Origin: CAZZNY01 sp964655935
Lineage (GTDB): Bacteria; Patescibacteriota; Gracilibacteria; BD1-5; UBA2023
Reading direction: 5' to 3'
Assembly: GCA_964655935.1 (NCBI GenBank)
Contig: CAZZNY010000002.1
Location: 186,001-250,000, forward strand
Length of the DNA: 64,000 bases
The notes beneath the pieces were generated by a model. It was given only the letters and a program-made list of their open reading frames with translations. It searched no databases and was not told the origin of the DNA. Shown here piece after piece: positions 31,987-42,863 of the stretch (position 1 is the first letter of the stretch; the number at the start of each line of letters is the position of its first letter). The position numbers were made by a program, and so were the translations under genes.

Positions 31987-32063
31987 GCGGATGTAGCTCA
32001 ATTGGCTAGAGCGTCGCCTTGCCATGGCGAAGGTTGTGAGTTCAAGCCTCATTATCCGCTCCA
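31987..32063 (+). tRNA. tRNA-Gly(GCC)
   Basis: Acceptor GCGGATG/TATCCGC with CCA encoded. Anticodon stem TCGCC/GGCGA with loop TTGCCAT, anticodon GCC, for GGC and GGU codons. It starts 10 bp after tRNA-Gly(UCA) and is probably on the same transcript, pairing the standard and recoded glycine tRNAs. Confidence 0.93.
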
Positions 32064-32141
32064 AACACATTTTTCCTACAGTTATTCCGGACCGAATCCG
32101 GAATCTTCTGTTTATAAGTACTTTAATTATTTTCGTTTGTT

Positions 32142-32480
32142 ATGGCTAATTCCCATGGACTTACCCCACGAATCGTAAAAAAACAAGCTGCTGCTCGAAA
32201 ACTTTCCAAAGGAAAGAGAAAAGCGTTTGCTATTTATATCGGTAACGAAAATGCAGAAAGACGAGCAAATCAGAGTTATAAGCAAAGAGCTCATTATATG
32301 GAAAATAAACAAAACTTCCCAAAAAAGAAACTTCCAACCAAAGATATAGCGTCACTTGTTGAAATGGGAATTATCGATGAACGCGGATTTTTCCGAAAAG
32401 GTAAAAAGAAGAATTATATCACAAAATCTATGACGGACAAAAGCGGACTCGACTACTATGGAATGCCACGCGGAAGTTAA
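32142..32480 (+). CDS. Hypothetical basic protein
   Basis: 112 residues, ATG 32142 to TAA 32478-32480, without TGA codons. Extremely basic (many Lys and Arg; KKQAAARKLSKGKRKAF), with no membrane helix, so nucleic-acid or ribosome association is plausible but unproven. It lies between tRNA genes and could be transcribed from the tRNA-Gly promoter. No Shine-Dalgarno sequence. No family is recognised. Confidence 0.65.
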   Translation: MANSHGLTPRIVKKQAAARKLSKGKRKAFAIYIGNENAERRANQSYKQRAHYMENKQNFPKKKLPTKDIASLVEMGIIDERGFFRKGKKKNYITKSMTDKSGLDYYGMPRGS

Positions 32481-32487
32481 GAGAATT

Positions 32488-32520
32488 GTCATTCTGAGCG
32501 TAGCATGAGAATCCCTTATA
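32488..32520. repeat. Fragment of the GTCATTCTGAG element (copy D)
   Basis: Only one end is kept: GTCATTCTGAGCGTAGCATG, then GAATCCCTTATA, directly after the 112-aa gene. Confidence 0.65.
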
Positions 32521-32555
32521 GACAATCATTTCACTCAGGAAAACAATTATTATAA

Positions 32556-32633
32556 GCAGCCATAGCTCAGTTGGATTAGAGCGCTTCCCTGCGAAGGAAG
32601 AGGTCGCAAGTTCGAGCCTTGCTGGTTGCACCA
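32556..32633 (+). tRNA. tRNA-Arg(GCG)
   Basis: Acceptor GCAGCCA/TGGTTGC with CCA encoded. Anticodon stem CTTCC/GGAAG with loop CTGCGAA, anticodon GCG at 32591-32593, for CGC and CGU. Most bacteria use ACG, edited to ICG, for this box, so GCG is notable. Confidence 0.9.
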
Positions 32634-32643
32634 CTAAAAAATC

Positions 32644-32677
32644 AAAATCACTCCGAGAATTGAATCGGAGTGATTTT
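32644..32677 (+). terminator. Terminator after tRNA-Arg
   Basis: Thirteen-base perfect stem AAAATCACTCCGA/TCGGAGTGATTTT followed by ATTTTT. Confidence 0.85.
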
Positions 32678-32767
32678 ATTTTTAAGATCTTTCTCTGTAT
32701 TTTTGCTTCTCATAGAAGAATATATTATACTGTATCCCGTCATTTCTATTTTATAATTCTATTTACT

Positions 32768-33256
32768 ATGATATTTCTTATTGTTGGTATTGTATCAGCC
32801 TTAATGTGTATTCTTGGGGTAATTTCTACTATTACCAGTTTTCGTTCTATGCTTAAAAATCCAGAAAAAGATCGTATAGAAAAATGGATTGAGACACAAG
32901 ATTTTTTTCATTGACAGGCCTCAAATGAATTGTTTGAAAATATCAATATACTAGAAAAAAAGTGAAGCAATCTTCCAGAAAAATACAGAAACATTCTTGC
33001 AGTCTTGCGTAAAACCGACAAGGCCCCAAAAGATCATCTACGGGCACTAGAAGAACTAGAAAATTGCGAGAAAGAAATATTATCCACACTTTGAGATGAG
33101 AAAAAAGTTACATGGCACAATGCAAAATCTTTTATATCGTTCGTAGAATGGGAGCATCTAAATTCTCGTATTAATTCTGTGAAAGTTGCCATACTACGGG
33201 CAATACAATACCTTCTTATAGCTATAATTGCCTTTGCTCTCTATCTTCAGCGATAA
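32768..33256 (+). CDS. Membrane protein with terminal helices and cytosolic coiled coil
   Basis: 162 residues from ATG 32768 to TAA 33254-33256, with three TGA codons read as Gly. Transmembrane helices at both ends (residues 1-22, MIFLIVGIVSALMCILGVIS, and the C-terminal YLLIAIIAFALYLQ) enclose a charged helical middle, so the middle part and termini have defined topology. It is followed after 50 bp by a large soluble gene in the same direction, probably one transcript. No family is recognised. Confidence 0.65.
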
Positions 33257-33306
33257 TCCCGGGAAAATAAATAACTTTCAAATAAATCATAAACATAAAT
33301 ATTCCT

Positions 33307-34794
33307 ATGCAAAAAACTCCGTCCCTCATACTTACCCGAAGATTCCAGAAAGAAGATCTCACTATCGGATACGGTGAAATACGCGAAGGTATGCAATTCG
33401 CGGCCATATATGATAGCGTATCCAATACCACACAACCCGACTATATTCGAAAATACTGACCTAAAAAATGAACATGGTGCAAGGCTCAAGATATCTGGAT
33501 TATTGAATGAAAATATACACACTCGTCTTTCATAAGTGAATTAATAACAAAAATCCTCTTTCTTTCTGAAAAAGGAATAAGTGATTTTGAACAAAGAAAA
33601 ATAAAACAATTATCAAAAAAAATTGACATGTATGCCAATGAATCAGCCCTTCTTGACCTTGGGGGATTCGGGTCGAAATACAGCACTCCTGTCAAACCAC
33701 ACATGCGAGCCATAGATGTTGTACTTGAGGCACTTGCTCTTGCGCGCTCTAATTGAACTATACTCTATCCAAAAGATTTTGATAATTTCTGAGAGATCGA
33801 GATACTCAATGATCCTCGAATTATAAAAATATACCAAACGCTCGCACAACTCAAGGATAAGAATTTTGAAAAAAATCCAGAAGGCATCATATCTGAAATA
33901 GCAAAATTAGAAAAAATGCTGGACGAACCGGATTATTTTCATGCCATCGAGAGCCTTATCGAAATCTGTTACGAACTACTGACCGAATTCGACTATAGTT
34001 ACAGTGATATGCCAGATGGGAGTGTGGAAGTCAATGTATCATGCATACTTCCAAGCACAGAAAAGAAACTACGTACTAAGAAGTATACTTTTGCTATTGT
34101 CCCAAAATCTCCAAGACCACCACATCCAGCCACATCTAGCTGGAACAATACTGGATTTTCTGATGAGGAAGTAGCTCATGCTTATTACGTTGCACCACCA
34201 AGTAACTGGAGCGAATGACCTACTCGCCTTATCGCACCATATCCAGAAAGTCTTGATATAAAATCAGCTTTTGTTCGAAGTTTCAACTGAGTTGATTGAA
34301 TCGTAAAAACCATCTGGTATGGGTATTCTAAGGAAAAAGTCTGAGAATATAACTTCTCTGTTTTCGATCTGGAAAATACTAATAGCATTCTTGAAAAATA
34401 TAAAATTAAGCAAGACTGATGGAAAAAAAGAGGTCTAAATCCACAAAATCTTGCACATAATTACGTATCTCTCTTTAAAAAACTCTATTCTCTTGATACC
34501 TCCATTAAAAAAACAATTAATGGTTATGCAAAGGAAAAGTATGGCTCCACGATAAACTTGGGATCATCTCTCAAAGACTTCATACAGAGCGGTGGTAAAG
34601 AGATAACGACAAACCAACGTGAACTCCGCGATAACGAGCTCGATCGTATCGAAAATGAATATATAACTGAATGCAAAAAAATTGTAAAAAATATTTCTGT
34701 TCCCTATGACGAATGGGATGAAAAAACTGCTAAACCCCTTATATTAAATATGGAAAAATATTTAGAAAAATATTCAGAACACGTCTCGAAATAA
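33307..34794 (+). CDS. Hypothetical 495-residue protein
   Basis: Frame ATG 33307 to TAA 34792-34794 with about nine TGA codons read as Gly (KYGPKKGTW, NFGEIE and others). Soluble and charged, with a beta-rich middle (GSVEVNVSCILPSTEKK) and a helical acidic C-terminus. No signal peptide, no membrane segment, no recognised family. Its position behind the double-ended membrane protein suggests a shared job. A strong terminator follows. Confidence 0.65.
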
Positions 34795-34798
34795 CCAA

Positions 34799-34835
34799 AA
34801 TAATAGCTCACCAAATTATTTGGTGAGCTATTATT
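34799..34835. terminator. Bidirectional terminator
   Basis: AATAATAGCTCACCAAA/TTTGGTGAGCTATTATT, a near-perfect long stem between convergent genes. Confidence 0.85.
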
Positions 34836-34846
34836 ATTCTTACACC

Positions 34847-35554
34847 CTACAACAAATTAAAACTCGTCAGATCCCACACAGAAACATTTAAAAAATCTCC
34901 AATCATTTTTGCATCACTTTGAATAACTTTAAGATTTCCATGATCTACGACATTTATTCTGGTGGCGTCTTTTAAAACAAGATTCAATTCATAACTATAG
35001 TAGCTTGATTTTCGAGTGCCTGCGATTTTTTGTACTATTTGGAGCGCGTGAATTTTACTAAATGAAATATATTTTTCATCATTTTCATTGATTATTCCGC
35101 CATTCTTTTTCGATGTTCCTTTATAGAAATATCTAATATTTTTATCAAAAACCACTGCTGCATTATATTTTATAAACTTATACACTCCAAGAAAAAAATA
35201 CAATCCAGGTATGGTAAGAAATGGTAAAAGTATTAATAATTTATTAATAGGTGGAAAAGCTGCGTTATCACTAAAAATTTTTGAAGTATAAAAAATATAA
35301 CCCAGAAAAAATATCGGAGCCATCAAGAGAAGAGAAAAAACTACGGTAAGTTTTGAAACCTTATATTCCAAATTACCGTCTAGCTTTTGTACTAGAAATG
35401 ACGTAACATATCGTTCTGGTCATGTGAACACACTACTTCCATTCAATGGTCTCCAAGATATATTTTTAGCAAAATCATCAGGAATACTCAAAATTGCTTC
35501 CGCAATTCTTTCTTCTTTTGATTTTATAAGAGTTTCAAAGCCACTTTTGTCCAT
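34847..35554 (-). CDS. Membrane protein with a PH-like C-terminal domain
   Basis: 235 residues from ATG 35554 with one TGA read as Gly. A cytosolic N-terminus (about 1-65) leads to two transmembrane helices (VVFSLLLMAPIFFLGYIFY and LLILLPFLTIPGLYFFLGVY) and a C-terminal beta-rich domain (IRYFYKGTSKKNGG ... INVVDHGNLKVI) resembling bacterial PH-like domains. A TTG at 35371 lies in frame, but the upstream ATG gives a continuous frame and is preferred. A protein of similar plan, YcxB-like, lies at 37679. The function is unknown. Confidence 0.6.
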
Positions 35555-35595
35555 GCTAAAAAGTCACATACTTCAATCAATAAATAATTAAGATG

Positions 35596-37512
35596 TTATT
35601 TCACTAACACATACCCATTCACATACCCATATATATCTTTTCTATCGCCAGTATATTCTGGATTTCCTACATCGATACTCTCGAAGATGACATGATATTT
35701 CCCGGTGTCATAGGTCATTTTATCGAGCGGAAGCTGAAGTTCTCGAGTGGTTTTATAATTCACCTGAAGTTCACGAAATTTGTCTTCAAGTTTTATTATA
35801 TCGATAATTTTCTCGCCTTGTTTGACCTGAAGTGTCGAGGAACTTACATCATAATCGACTCTGAATCCGACTTCTTTTCCTCCTGTCTTATAATCACCAA
35901 TCTTGTATAGCTGACCGTATCCATGCACATCGAGCGGATAGATGTTTATATTATCTGCAAGCCGAAAATTCAAGTATGGCTGATCGACTTCAGTCGTGCC
36001 ATAATATGTCTGCACGCGAATCATTTCTCCGAGTTTCTGTACGATAGTCCATTTTTGTGGTGCTTCATAGACTCGATCGAGAACGGTCTTTTTATAGGTT
36101 TCATCGTTCGGATATCGAGCAAGATCTTCTTTTTTCTGTCGTTCAAAATCCGCTCGCGCATCTGCTTCTATTTTTGAATATTGTTCAGAAAAATATATCT
36201 TTATCTGTTCACAATCATCAAAATCACACATATAATTAATTCCTTCGTAGATTTCTCTCGAAAGATCCTTATCAATATCACCATAGGTTTTGAGTGGTAC
36301 GATTTTTCCGTTCTGTAAAATCTTAGCAGTCTCGAGATTGTGCTCGAGTCGCGCCATCTGTCGCGCCATCGGAAGCTCATACACAGACCATGGTCCGACA
36401 GAGACGATGATCGTAAAGAGCGCTAAAATAGCCGGAAGCATCGCGAGATACTTTCGTCGAGAAATAATGAGATAGAGAGAAATGGTCGTAAGCCAGATAC
36501 CGAAAACGACGACGAAGTATCGATTCATCGTGATGTCATACTGTGCGATTCTGAGATAGATCGCATAAAACAACATAAATAGCTGTGGTACTACGACCAT
36601 CGGAAATAGTTTTCGAAATATACGAATGAAGGTGATTTTTTCTTCGAAAATGTAGGAAAATATATAGATAATATATCCAAAAATTGAGAATCCGATCACC
36701 ATCCAGCTCACTTCTCCTTTTGGCCACTCAGAAAAATTCGCCAAAACTTTTATGCTATAGACATAGAGAATCACAAAATATACAAGAATGAATGGAATCG
36801 CGATATATTTTACGAGAAAGGAGAAAAATGCGTTCTCATGAAAATCGCTTTCGATGAAAGATTCTCGCTTCGGAAGCTGAGCGAGCGCGAAGATCGGAGC
36901 AAAAAACGAAAGAGCAATAATCATCCAATCTCCGAAAAGTTTTTCTGTAAAAACACCCTTAAGATCGAACAGAGTGATGACCGACCAAATGGCGACATTT
37001 CCAAGAAGAGCCAGCACTCCACCAAGAATAGCTGAGATAAGAAACACGACGCTAATATGATAAAAATAGGTGTAGTAGGTTGTCTGCGAAACATCTTTTA
37101 CGAACAACTGACGAATGAATGGTGAAAAGAAAAGATATGCGAGAATTCCGGAAAGCGAAAGCAGAAAGAAAACAATATTTTTCTCATTATCAATCGATTC
37201 AGAAAAGCCGAGATAAAACAAGCTACCAAAAACGACTGGAAGAAGCTGTAAAAGATAGTTTTTTACTCGTGGAATATCTAGACTCTCCGAGTGGAGTGAT
37301 ATCCCAACACTCAAGAAAAAAGTAACGACCGCAGAAAAAATCATCCGATAGATCATAGACTCTGTCGTAGTATCAAACTTCCCATGAAGCGACATAAAAA
37401 ACAACACACTAATACCAATAATAATAGCAATCGCTACAGGAAATCGTACAAGAATACGAGAAACACTCTCACGAAGTGCATCCGCTCGAAATCGCGCAAA
37501 GAAATTATTCAT
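35596..37512 (-). CDS. DUF4153-like polytopic membrane protein
   Basis: 638 residues, ATG 37512 to TAA 35596-35598, unusual among long native genes in having no TGA codon. About twelve transmembrane helices fill residues 20-400 (for example FPVAIAIIIGISVLFFMSL and IALSFFAPIFALAQLP), followed by a soluble extracytoplasmic domain of about 230 residues rich in Tyr and Asp. The layout and YYTYFYHISVVFL region resemble DUF4153 proteins. There is no Shine-Dalgarno sequence and codon use is native. Its neighbours give no clue to function. Confidence 0.78.
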   Translation of the reverse strand: MNNFFARFRADALRESVSRILVRFPVAIAIIIGISVLFFMSLHGKFDTTTESMIYRMIFSAVVTFFLSVGISLHSESLDIPRVKNYLLQLLPVVFGSLFYLGFSESIDNEKNIVFFLLSLSGILAYLFFSPFIRQLFVKDVSQTTYYTYFYHISVVFLISAILGGVLALLGNVAIWSVITLFDLKGVFTEKLFGDWMIIALSFFAPIFALAQLPKRESFIESDFHENAFFSFLVKYIAIPFILVYFVILYVYSIKVLANFSEWPKGEVSWMVIGFSIFGYIIYIFSYIFEEKITFIRIFRKLFPMVVVPQLFMLFYAIYLRIAQYDITMNRYFVVVFGIWLTTISLYLIISRRKYLAMLPAILALFTIIVSVGPWSVYELPMARQMARLEHNLETAKILQNGKIVPLKTYGDIDKDLSREIYEGINYMCDFDDCEQIKIYFSEQYSKIEADARADFERQKKEDLARYPNDETYKKTVLDRVYEAPQKWTIVQKLGEMIRVQTYYGTTEVDQPYLNFRLADNINIYPLDVHGYGQLYKIGDYKTGGKEVGFRVDYDVSSSTLQVKQGEKIIDIIKLEDKFRELQVNYKTTRELQLPLDKMTYDTGKYHVIFESIDVGNPEYTGDRKDIYGYVNGYVLVK

Positions 37513-37678
37513 AAAAGAAATTATTATGAAATACAGAGTAATTGTATGAATTTTTTGAAAAAAGCCACTCTAACTGCCCTATAATGTAAGACGAGAAAAG
37601 TGGGAATTGGTGACAAAAATAAGTTGATATTTGCTAATAAATAATTACCATACACTACAATATTACTATCTAAAATCT

Positions 37679-38209
37679 ATGACAGATAAAATAATTCTTC
37701 AAGTTCAACTTGAAGAAAAAGACTTTCTTCGTTTTTATTCAAAACAATATAACCGTACTTATGCTATTTACTTAATTGGTGGGCTATATTTCTTATGAAC
37801 AAGTATTTATCTTTTTATAAGTTGAAATTTTAATACAGATAATACATGGGATTTAGCAAGACTATTTATCGGCATAGCATTTATTAGTCTACCAATCATG
37901 CTAAAATTTAAGCTAAAAAGGGGCTTAATTGATAGTCCACTTAAACAATTTACACAAACTTATAATTTTTCTGACACAGGCATATTAATTGAATCCACGG
38001 GTGAGAATGGAAATTCATCACATACCCTTGCTTGGATTAAATTCTATAAAATTATTGAAACTACAGAATATATATATCTTCATGTTTCTCGACAATGTTC
38101 TTTTATTCTACCAAAACGATGTTTTGAGAACAAGGAACAATTAAAAACTCTTCGAGATCTCTTCCAAAAAAACATTGAAACCAAGAAACTGGAGTTATTA
38201 CCAGAGTAA
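37679..38209 (+). CDS. YcxB-like membrane protein
   Basis: 176 residues, ATG 37679 to TAA 38207-38209, with TGA codons read as Gly in the second helix region. N-terminal cytosolic strand (ILQVQLEEKDFLRFYSKQ), two transmembrane helices (about 30-75), then a C-terminal domain with SDTGILIESTGENGNSSHTL, WIKFYKIIET, YIYLHVS and FILPKRCF, the layout of the YcxB-like C-terminal domain. The function of the family is unknown. It has its own terminator downstream. Confidence 0.75.
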
Positions 38210-38224
38210 CAAGAATAATAATTA

Positions 38225-38257
38225 AAATAATTCCTCCGAAATTTCGGAAGAATTATT
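38225..38257. terminator. Bidirectional terminator
   Basis: AAATAATTCCTCCGAA/TTCGGAAGAATTATTT between the YcxB-like gene and the convergent Kazal-domain gene. Confidence 0.8.
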
Positions 38258-38266
38258 TACGATTTA

Positions 38267-38680
38267 TTATTTATTAAACTCCCAAGAAAGCTTATTAAGA
38301 AGATATACGTCTCGGACAATTTTCTCATGTTTTACGAGAAGATCCTGGATTTTTTCATTGATGAAATCTTTTCGAGCCTGATATGTTCCAGTAAGATTCT
38401 GGATACGAGCGAGCATTTTCGTGATATTATCTTTGTCGATTTGTGTAGCTTTGTAAGCGAGACACTGACCAGAGTAATCCACGATTGCAGAGCTAGCTTT
38501 TGCTTCACATTTGTTTGAGTAGACTTTTCCATCTGTACCACAGACTGGCATATATTCGCGAGTACAAGCCATAATCGGAGCTGGAGCTATAAGAAGCTGA
38601 GAATCCGTGTCAGCAGCAAAGACAGAAACAAGAGAAGAAACAGTGAGAACTCCAAGAAGAGCAAGAGAAACTTTTTTCAT
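38267..38680 (-). CDS. Secreted protein with a Kazal-type protease-inhibitor domain
   Basis: 137 residues. A signal peptide (MKKVSLALLGVLTVSSLVSVFA, cleaved near AADTD) is followed by one Kazal domain (about 38-73) with the C-x(7)-C-G-T-D-G-x-x-Y-x-N-x-C pattern in CTREYMPVCGTDGKVYSNKC and a final Cys in SGQC. The C-terminal 60 residues are a charged helical tail. Kazal domains block serine proteases, so secretion suggests defence against host or neighbour proteases, which is inference. No TGA codon. The gene is monocistronic. Confidence 0.85.
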   Translation of the reverse strand: MKKVSLALLGVLTVSSLVSVFAADTDSQLLIAPAPIMACTREYMPVCGTDGKVYSNKCEAKASSAIVDYSGQCLAYKATQIDKDNITKMLARIQNLTGTYQARKDFINEKIQDLLVKHEKIVRDVYLLNKLSWEFNK

Positions 38681-38762
38681 AAAAAGAAATTAAAAATAAA
38701 TATAAAATAACCGGTTGTATATACCTATACGAACCGGCGAAAATTTCGTGACAAAAAAGTGT

Positions 38763-39314
38763 TTATACTAATTTTGTAATTCCTTCAAGATACTTATTTT
38801 TATCTGTTTTTGAGCTATCCATATTCCCAAAAACCGTAAAAGATTTTTGTTTCATGCCGCACATACTGATACGGTTAATGTTCCAAAACCATTGAATATG
38901 TAAAATAAGCTTATAAAGAAATGATGGACCTCCGGATGTGGTAATAATACGAGCTGTTTTTCCTTTAAGTAAACCAACTGGTCGGCCATTTTCATATCGA
39001 AAAGCAAATCCTGCAGAAAAATTACAATCGATAAAATTTTTTATGATTGCTGGCGCATCTCACCACCAAATAGGAAAAATAAATACGAGTTCATCCGCCC
39101 AAAGAATTTTTTCTTGGATTTTTTTTGTGATTTCATCTTTTGCCATTTCTTTCTTATTCTCATACGTCAGAAAATCTTGTCGAAGTTCAGTCTTGTAAAG
39201 ATCAAGAATCTCGACTTCATCTCATTTTTCTCGTGAGAGCACTGAGAGTTTTTCACAGATTTTATGAGTGAAACCGGTAGAACTTGGATTGGCAGTGATA
39301 AATAATTTTTTCAT
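38763..39314 (-). CDS. NAD(P)H-dependent flavodoxin-fold oxidoreductase
   Basis: 183 residues of the NAD(P)H dehydrogenase (quinone)/MdaB flavodoxin-fold family, which bind FMN and reduce quinones or similar acceptors. N-terminal KKLFITANPSSTGFTHKI is the FMN phosphate loop, WADELVFIFPIWWGDAPA contains the family's PxWW motif (its Gly encoded by TGA), and TTSGGPSFLY lines the flavin. Two TGA codons are used. No membrane helix, cytosolic. Downstream of manC on the same strand with about 70 bp between them. Confidence 0.85.
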
Positions 39315-39386
39315 TTTTTTGAATTTTAAAAAGTGTAGATTGCTTCGTGCCTCGTGAGTGACGAAAACTTAGTTTTTCAAAAAGCT

Positions 39387-40472
39387 CTACAACAATTCAT
39401 TTTTTCCTTTCTCTTTGAGATAATCAACTACCTTTTTCACATCCTGTGCCTTATCTCGTGGAATAATAAGGATTGCTTGTTCTGTCTCGAGAACGACCAT
39501 ATTATCGACTCCGACCATCGCAATTGGTTTTGTAGTAGAACGAACAAAATTTCCACGTGATTCGATCAAGATATTTTCACCACGATTTACATTTCCTTCC
39601 TTATCTTGTGGACTGACTTGATAGAGTGATTCGTAACTTCCGACATCATCCCATCCGAGTCCTCGCATTGGTACGACGATTCGATCTGTGATTTTCTCGA
39701 TAATACCGAAGTCGATCGAAGTCGCGGTCATCTGTGGATAATATTCCATGATCGATTCTTTAATTTTTCCAGCCTTCATTCCTTCGCGAATTTTCATAAG
39801 AAATTCATATGTCTCAGGCAAATGCGTGCGATAGAGTTCGAGCATTCCTCCGAGTCGGAAAAAGAATATTCCCGCATTCCAGAAATATTTTCCAGATGCG
39901 ACATATTCCTGAGCTACTTCGAGCTTTGGCTTTTCTTTAAAACTTGCCACACGTAGTGCATCAAGATCGACTTCATATCCGAGATTTTCTGTTCCTACTT
40001 CGATGTAGCCATAGCCGGTTTCCGGATAGGTTGGCTCGATTCCCCAAGTGAGAACCGCTTCTGGATTCGCCTGGATTATTTTTTCGCTAAATAAACACGC
40101 TCGTGTAAATAAGTCAGTATTCGCAATGAGATGATCTGATGGAAAAAGTACCACGACATCATCCTCAGTTGCTCCGCGTTCGAGCATCGTAACAAGAGAA
40201 AGTCCGATTGCTGGCGCATTATTTCTTCGAGCTGGCTCGAGAACAAGATTTTCAGATGGAATCGGACAATGTTTTAGTGTTTTTTCAGCGTAATGTTCAC
40301 CAGTCGAGACAAAAATATCTGTCGCTTTTGTGAACGGAGTGAGTCGATCAAATGTTCCTCGAATCAGGGAAATATTCGGGATTACAAGATCGAGAAATTG
40401 TTTTGGTGTGTCGTTCGTAGAAAATGGCCAAAGACGAGTACCGCCTCCTCAGGCGAGAATAAGTGGTTTCAT
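39387..40472 (-). CDS. manC: Mannose-1-phosphate guanylyltransferase
   Basis: 361 residues; makes GDP-mannose from mannose-1-phosphate and GTP for surface glycans. N-terminal LILAGGGGTRLWPFS (first Gly of the loop encoded by TGA) is the nucleotide-binding signature; then VVLFPSDHLI, GYGYIEVG, FKEKPKLEVA, YFWNAGIFFF and GWDDVGSYESL. The C-terminal part has the GMP-type beta domain but no fused isomerase, so it is the short form. The start has no Shine-Dalgarno sequence. A glycosyltransferase lies at 59666 in this window. Confidence 0.92.
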
Positions 40473-40588
40473 GACAAAAAAATAAAAAAATAAAACCGAT
40501 AGCTCAAAATTTGATGCATCGTACTCAAATTCTAACGAATAGCAAAGCTTTTTCTCTGAAAAATTATAGTCTAAACCAATAAAAAAAA

Positions 40589-42676
40589 TTATTGTGTTTT
40601 ACTTAATAGATCTCGCGCCCTAGCTAGTAAATCCATAATTGTGTATGGTTTTCCAATAAAAGTATTCGCACCACTATTATACGCTTTTTCTTCTTCCAAA
40701 GGAGAAGCTGAATTTGCGATAATACAAACATCACGCAGAGTTTCCCAAGTCTCAGTCTTAGGAGATCGAATATAATCGATGAGCATATCTCATTGCATTC
40801 ATTCTCATATCAGTTGCATATCTACGAACACTATATCGTATTGTTTTTTTCGCATTCTTCCTATAGCTGTTTCGGCATCTTTCACCACATCAACATCACA
40901 TCGAACTTGTTGAAAAATTCTTTTAGCATATACTCAAGAATCTCTAACATCCTCGACAACTAATATACTTTTTCCAAAAAGAATATCTCAGGATTCTTCA
41001 GGTCAATCACACTCTTTGGATAAATCTACTATAGAATCTTTTCTGTCAGAAACACAAGAAAGATCTGGAACTTCGATCGCAAAACGAACTCAAACTCACG
41101 GCATATTTTCTTCTACGTAAAGTCTTCAGTCGATTTTGTCAGCTAAAAAACGAGAAGTATCCAGTCCGAGTCCATGTCAACGATTTGGATTTTTACTGGT
41201 CTCTTTCATATTTTGGACATCTCTTCTCGCATCATCGAGAGGCATGCTCGTCCTCGCAAAATCTTCAGTAGAAAGTCCTTCTCATTGATCTTGTATAGTT
41301 ATTTTTGTGTACGCATCATTATCTACCCATATTCTCTTTATGCAAATAGTAATTTTAGTATTCTTACGAGTAAACTTAACAGCATTTCAAACAAGATTAT
41401 TTACGATTACTCACAATACTTCTTTATCCGAAAAAAATGAATCCATATCTCATTCGTTTACCATAATGAGTTCCACATCTTTTTCATTTGCGGCTCACTT
41501 GAATCGAGTCACTAACGCATCAGTATATTCCTTCAAATTAATCTTAACACTTCTGACATTTATTTTTCCAAGAATAACCTGCTCGACATGCAATACCTCA
41601 TAGGCCATTTTGATCAAATCTGTATTACCCCACTCGATTCAGTTCAATAACTCCAATACGCATTGCCTGGTGCTCTCCGGAATATCTAATTCTCAGATTT
41701 TATTTTGTGTGTTCGTAATAGCTGCAGCAAGTCGTTGGAGACCATTTTTCGTATCATGTCCATAACACATAGCAAAAAGTGACATGGCTCTTTCCTGCTC
41801 CCGCTCCTTCGTAATATCGCGCAGTACTCAAACAAGAGATGGTGATCACTTTCTTGAAATACGAGTTGCATTCACCTCAAACAAACGAGTATTTCTTTCC
41901 TTATCCTGAAGACGTATTTCATAACCTGATTCCGATGGTTTTCCATCTATCCGATCACGTCATCTTTCTTTTACGAGATCAAAATCATCTGAATGAACCA
42001 AGTCTAAAAAATTCATAGAAAGCAGTTCTTCTCGGGAATATCCAAACGTTTTTTCGAATACAGGATTTACGTAGGTAAAATTTCATTTTTGGTCTACCGT
42101 ATATATGCCCATCGGAGCATGTTCGTGTATAGCTCATAGGTATTCCTGCATCTCAACCAAATCTGTTATGTCGGCAAAACTCACGATTCGAACTTTCTTT
42201 TGGTCGATTATACTATTTTCTACCTCCATCTGAACATGAAATCTCTCTCCATTTTTCCTGATGGCCACAGCCCTATATTTCCCCTCTTCTTCCGCCTGTA
42301 TTCTACGAATAGCATCCTCTCTATATTTTTCTTCTAACAAAGATACTACTGATGGAATAGAGAGTAATTCCGCTTCAGTATATCCAAATAAGTTACAGAG
42401 GTTTTCATTGGCAATGATAAATTTCCCACCTTCATGAACTAATTGACCATTTGCTGCTTTTCTTAAAGACTCTCTTACGTGATCGATATGTGTCATTTTT
42501 TGTTCTTCCAAGATGATTGATGGTGAATATGTGCCTAAAAAATGAGTTACCGAGTCCTCCTTTACTCACAATAATTCATGCACACTATAACAGGTTCTTT
42601 CCATTCACGAAAGTCCTACTCCGAGGCTTCCCCCTGGAATAAAAGTGAATTTATTGAGATTGTCCGGTTGTGACAT
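40589..42676 (-). CDS. Hybrid histidine kinase, PAS-PAS-kinase-receiver
   Basis: 695 residues with many TGA codons read as Gly. PAS 1 (about 65-170) has GKFIIANENLCNLFGYTEAEL; PAS 2 (about 180-295) has GIYTVDQKGNFTYVNPVFEKTFGYS and an RDITKERE end. The kinase core has an H-box-like FAMCYGHDTKNGLQRL with presumed phospho-His, N-box VNNLVGNAVKFT, G1 DQGEGLS and G2 GHGLGL. A C-terminal receiver has the phospho-acceptor Asp in VFVDMQ and Lys in FIGKPY. No membrane helix, so it is a cytosolic sensor. No partner regulator gene is adjacent. Confidence 0.9.
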
Positions 42677-42863
42677 AAAAAATATTTAATCGACTAAATA
42701 TGTCGTGCATATCTAACTTTCGATACTACCCACTTTCCCACGAAAGTCAAACTTGTCTATCCAATAAATATTCAGTATTGTGTTGTATGAAAAGAAGATT
42801 TTTGAATTAATTTTATGTTTCTTCGAGAGAGAAATCAGAGCCCACCTTTATAAAAGTTTTCTT

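Noticed and set aside
35596..37512. DUF4153-like gene as a member of the TGA-free cassette class
   Set aside because: It has no internal TGA, but also no Shine-Dalgarno sequence, no cassette promoter and native AT-rich codon use, so absence of TGA alone is not enough.
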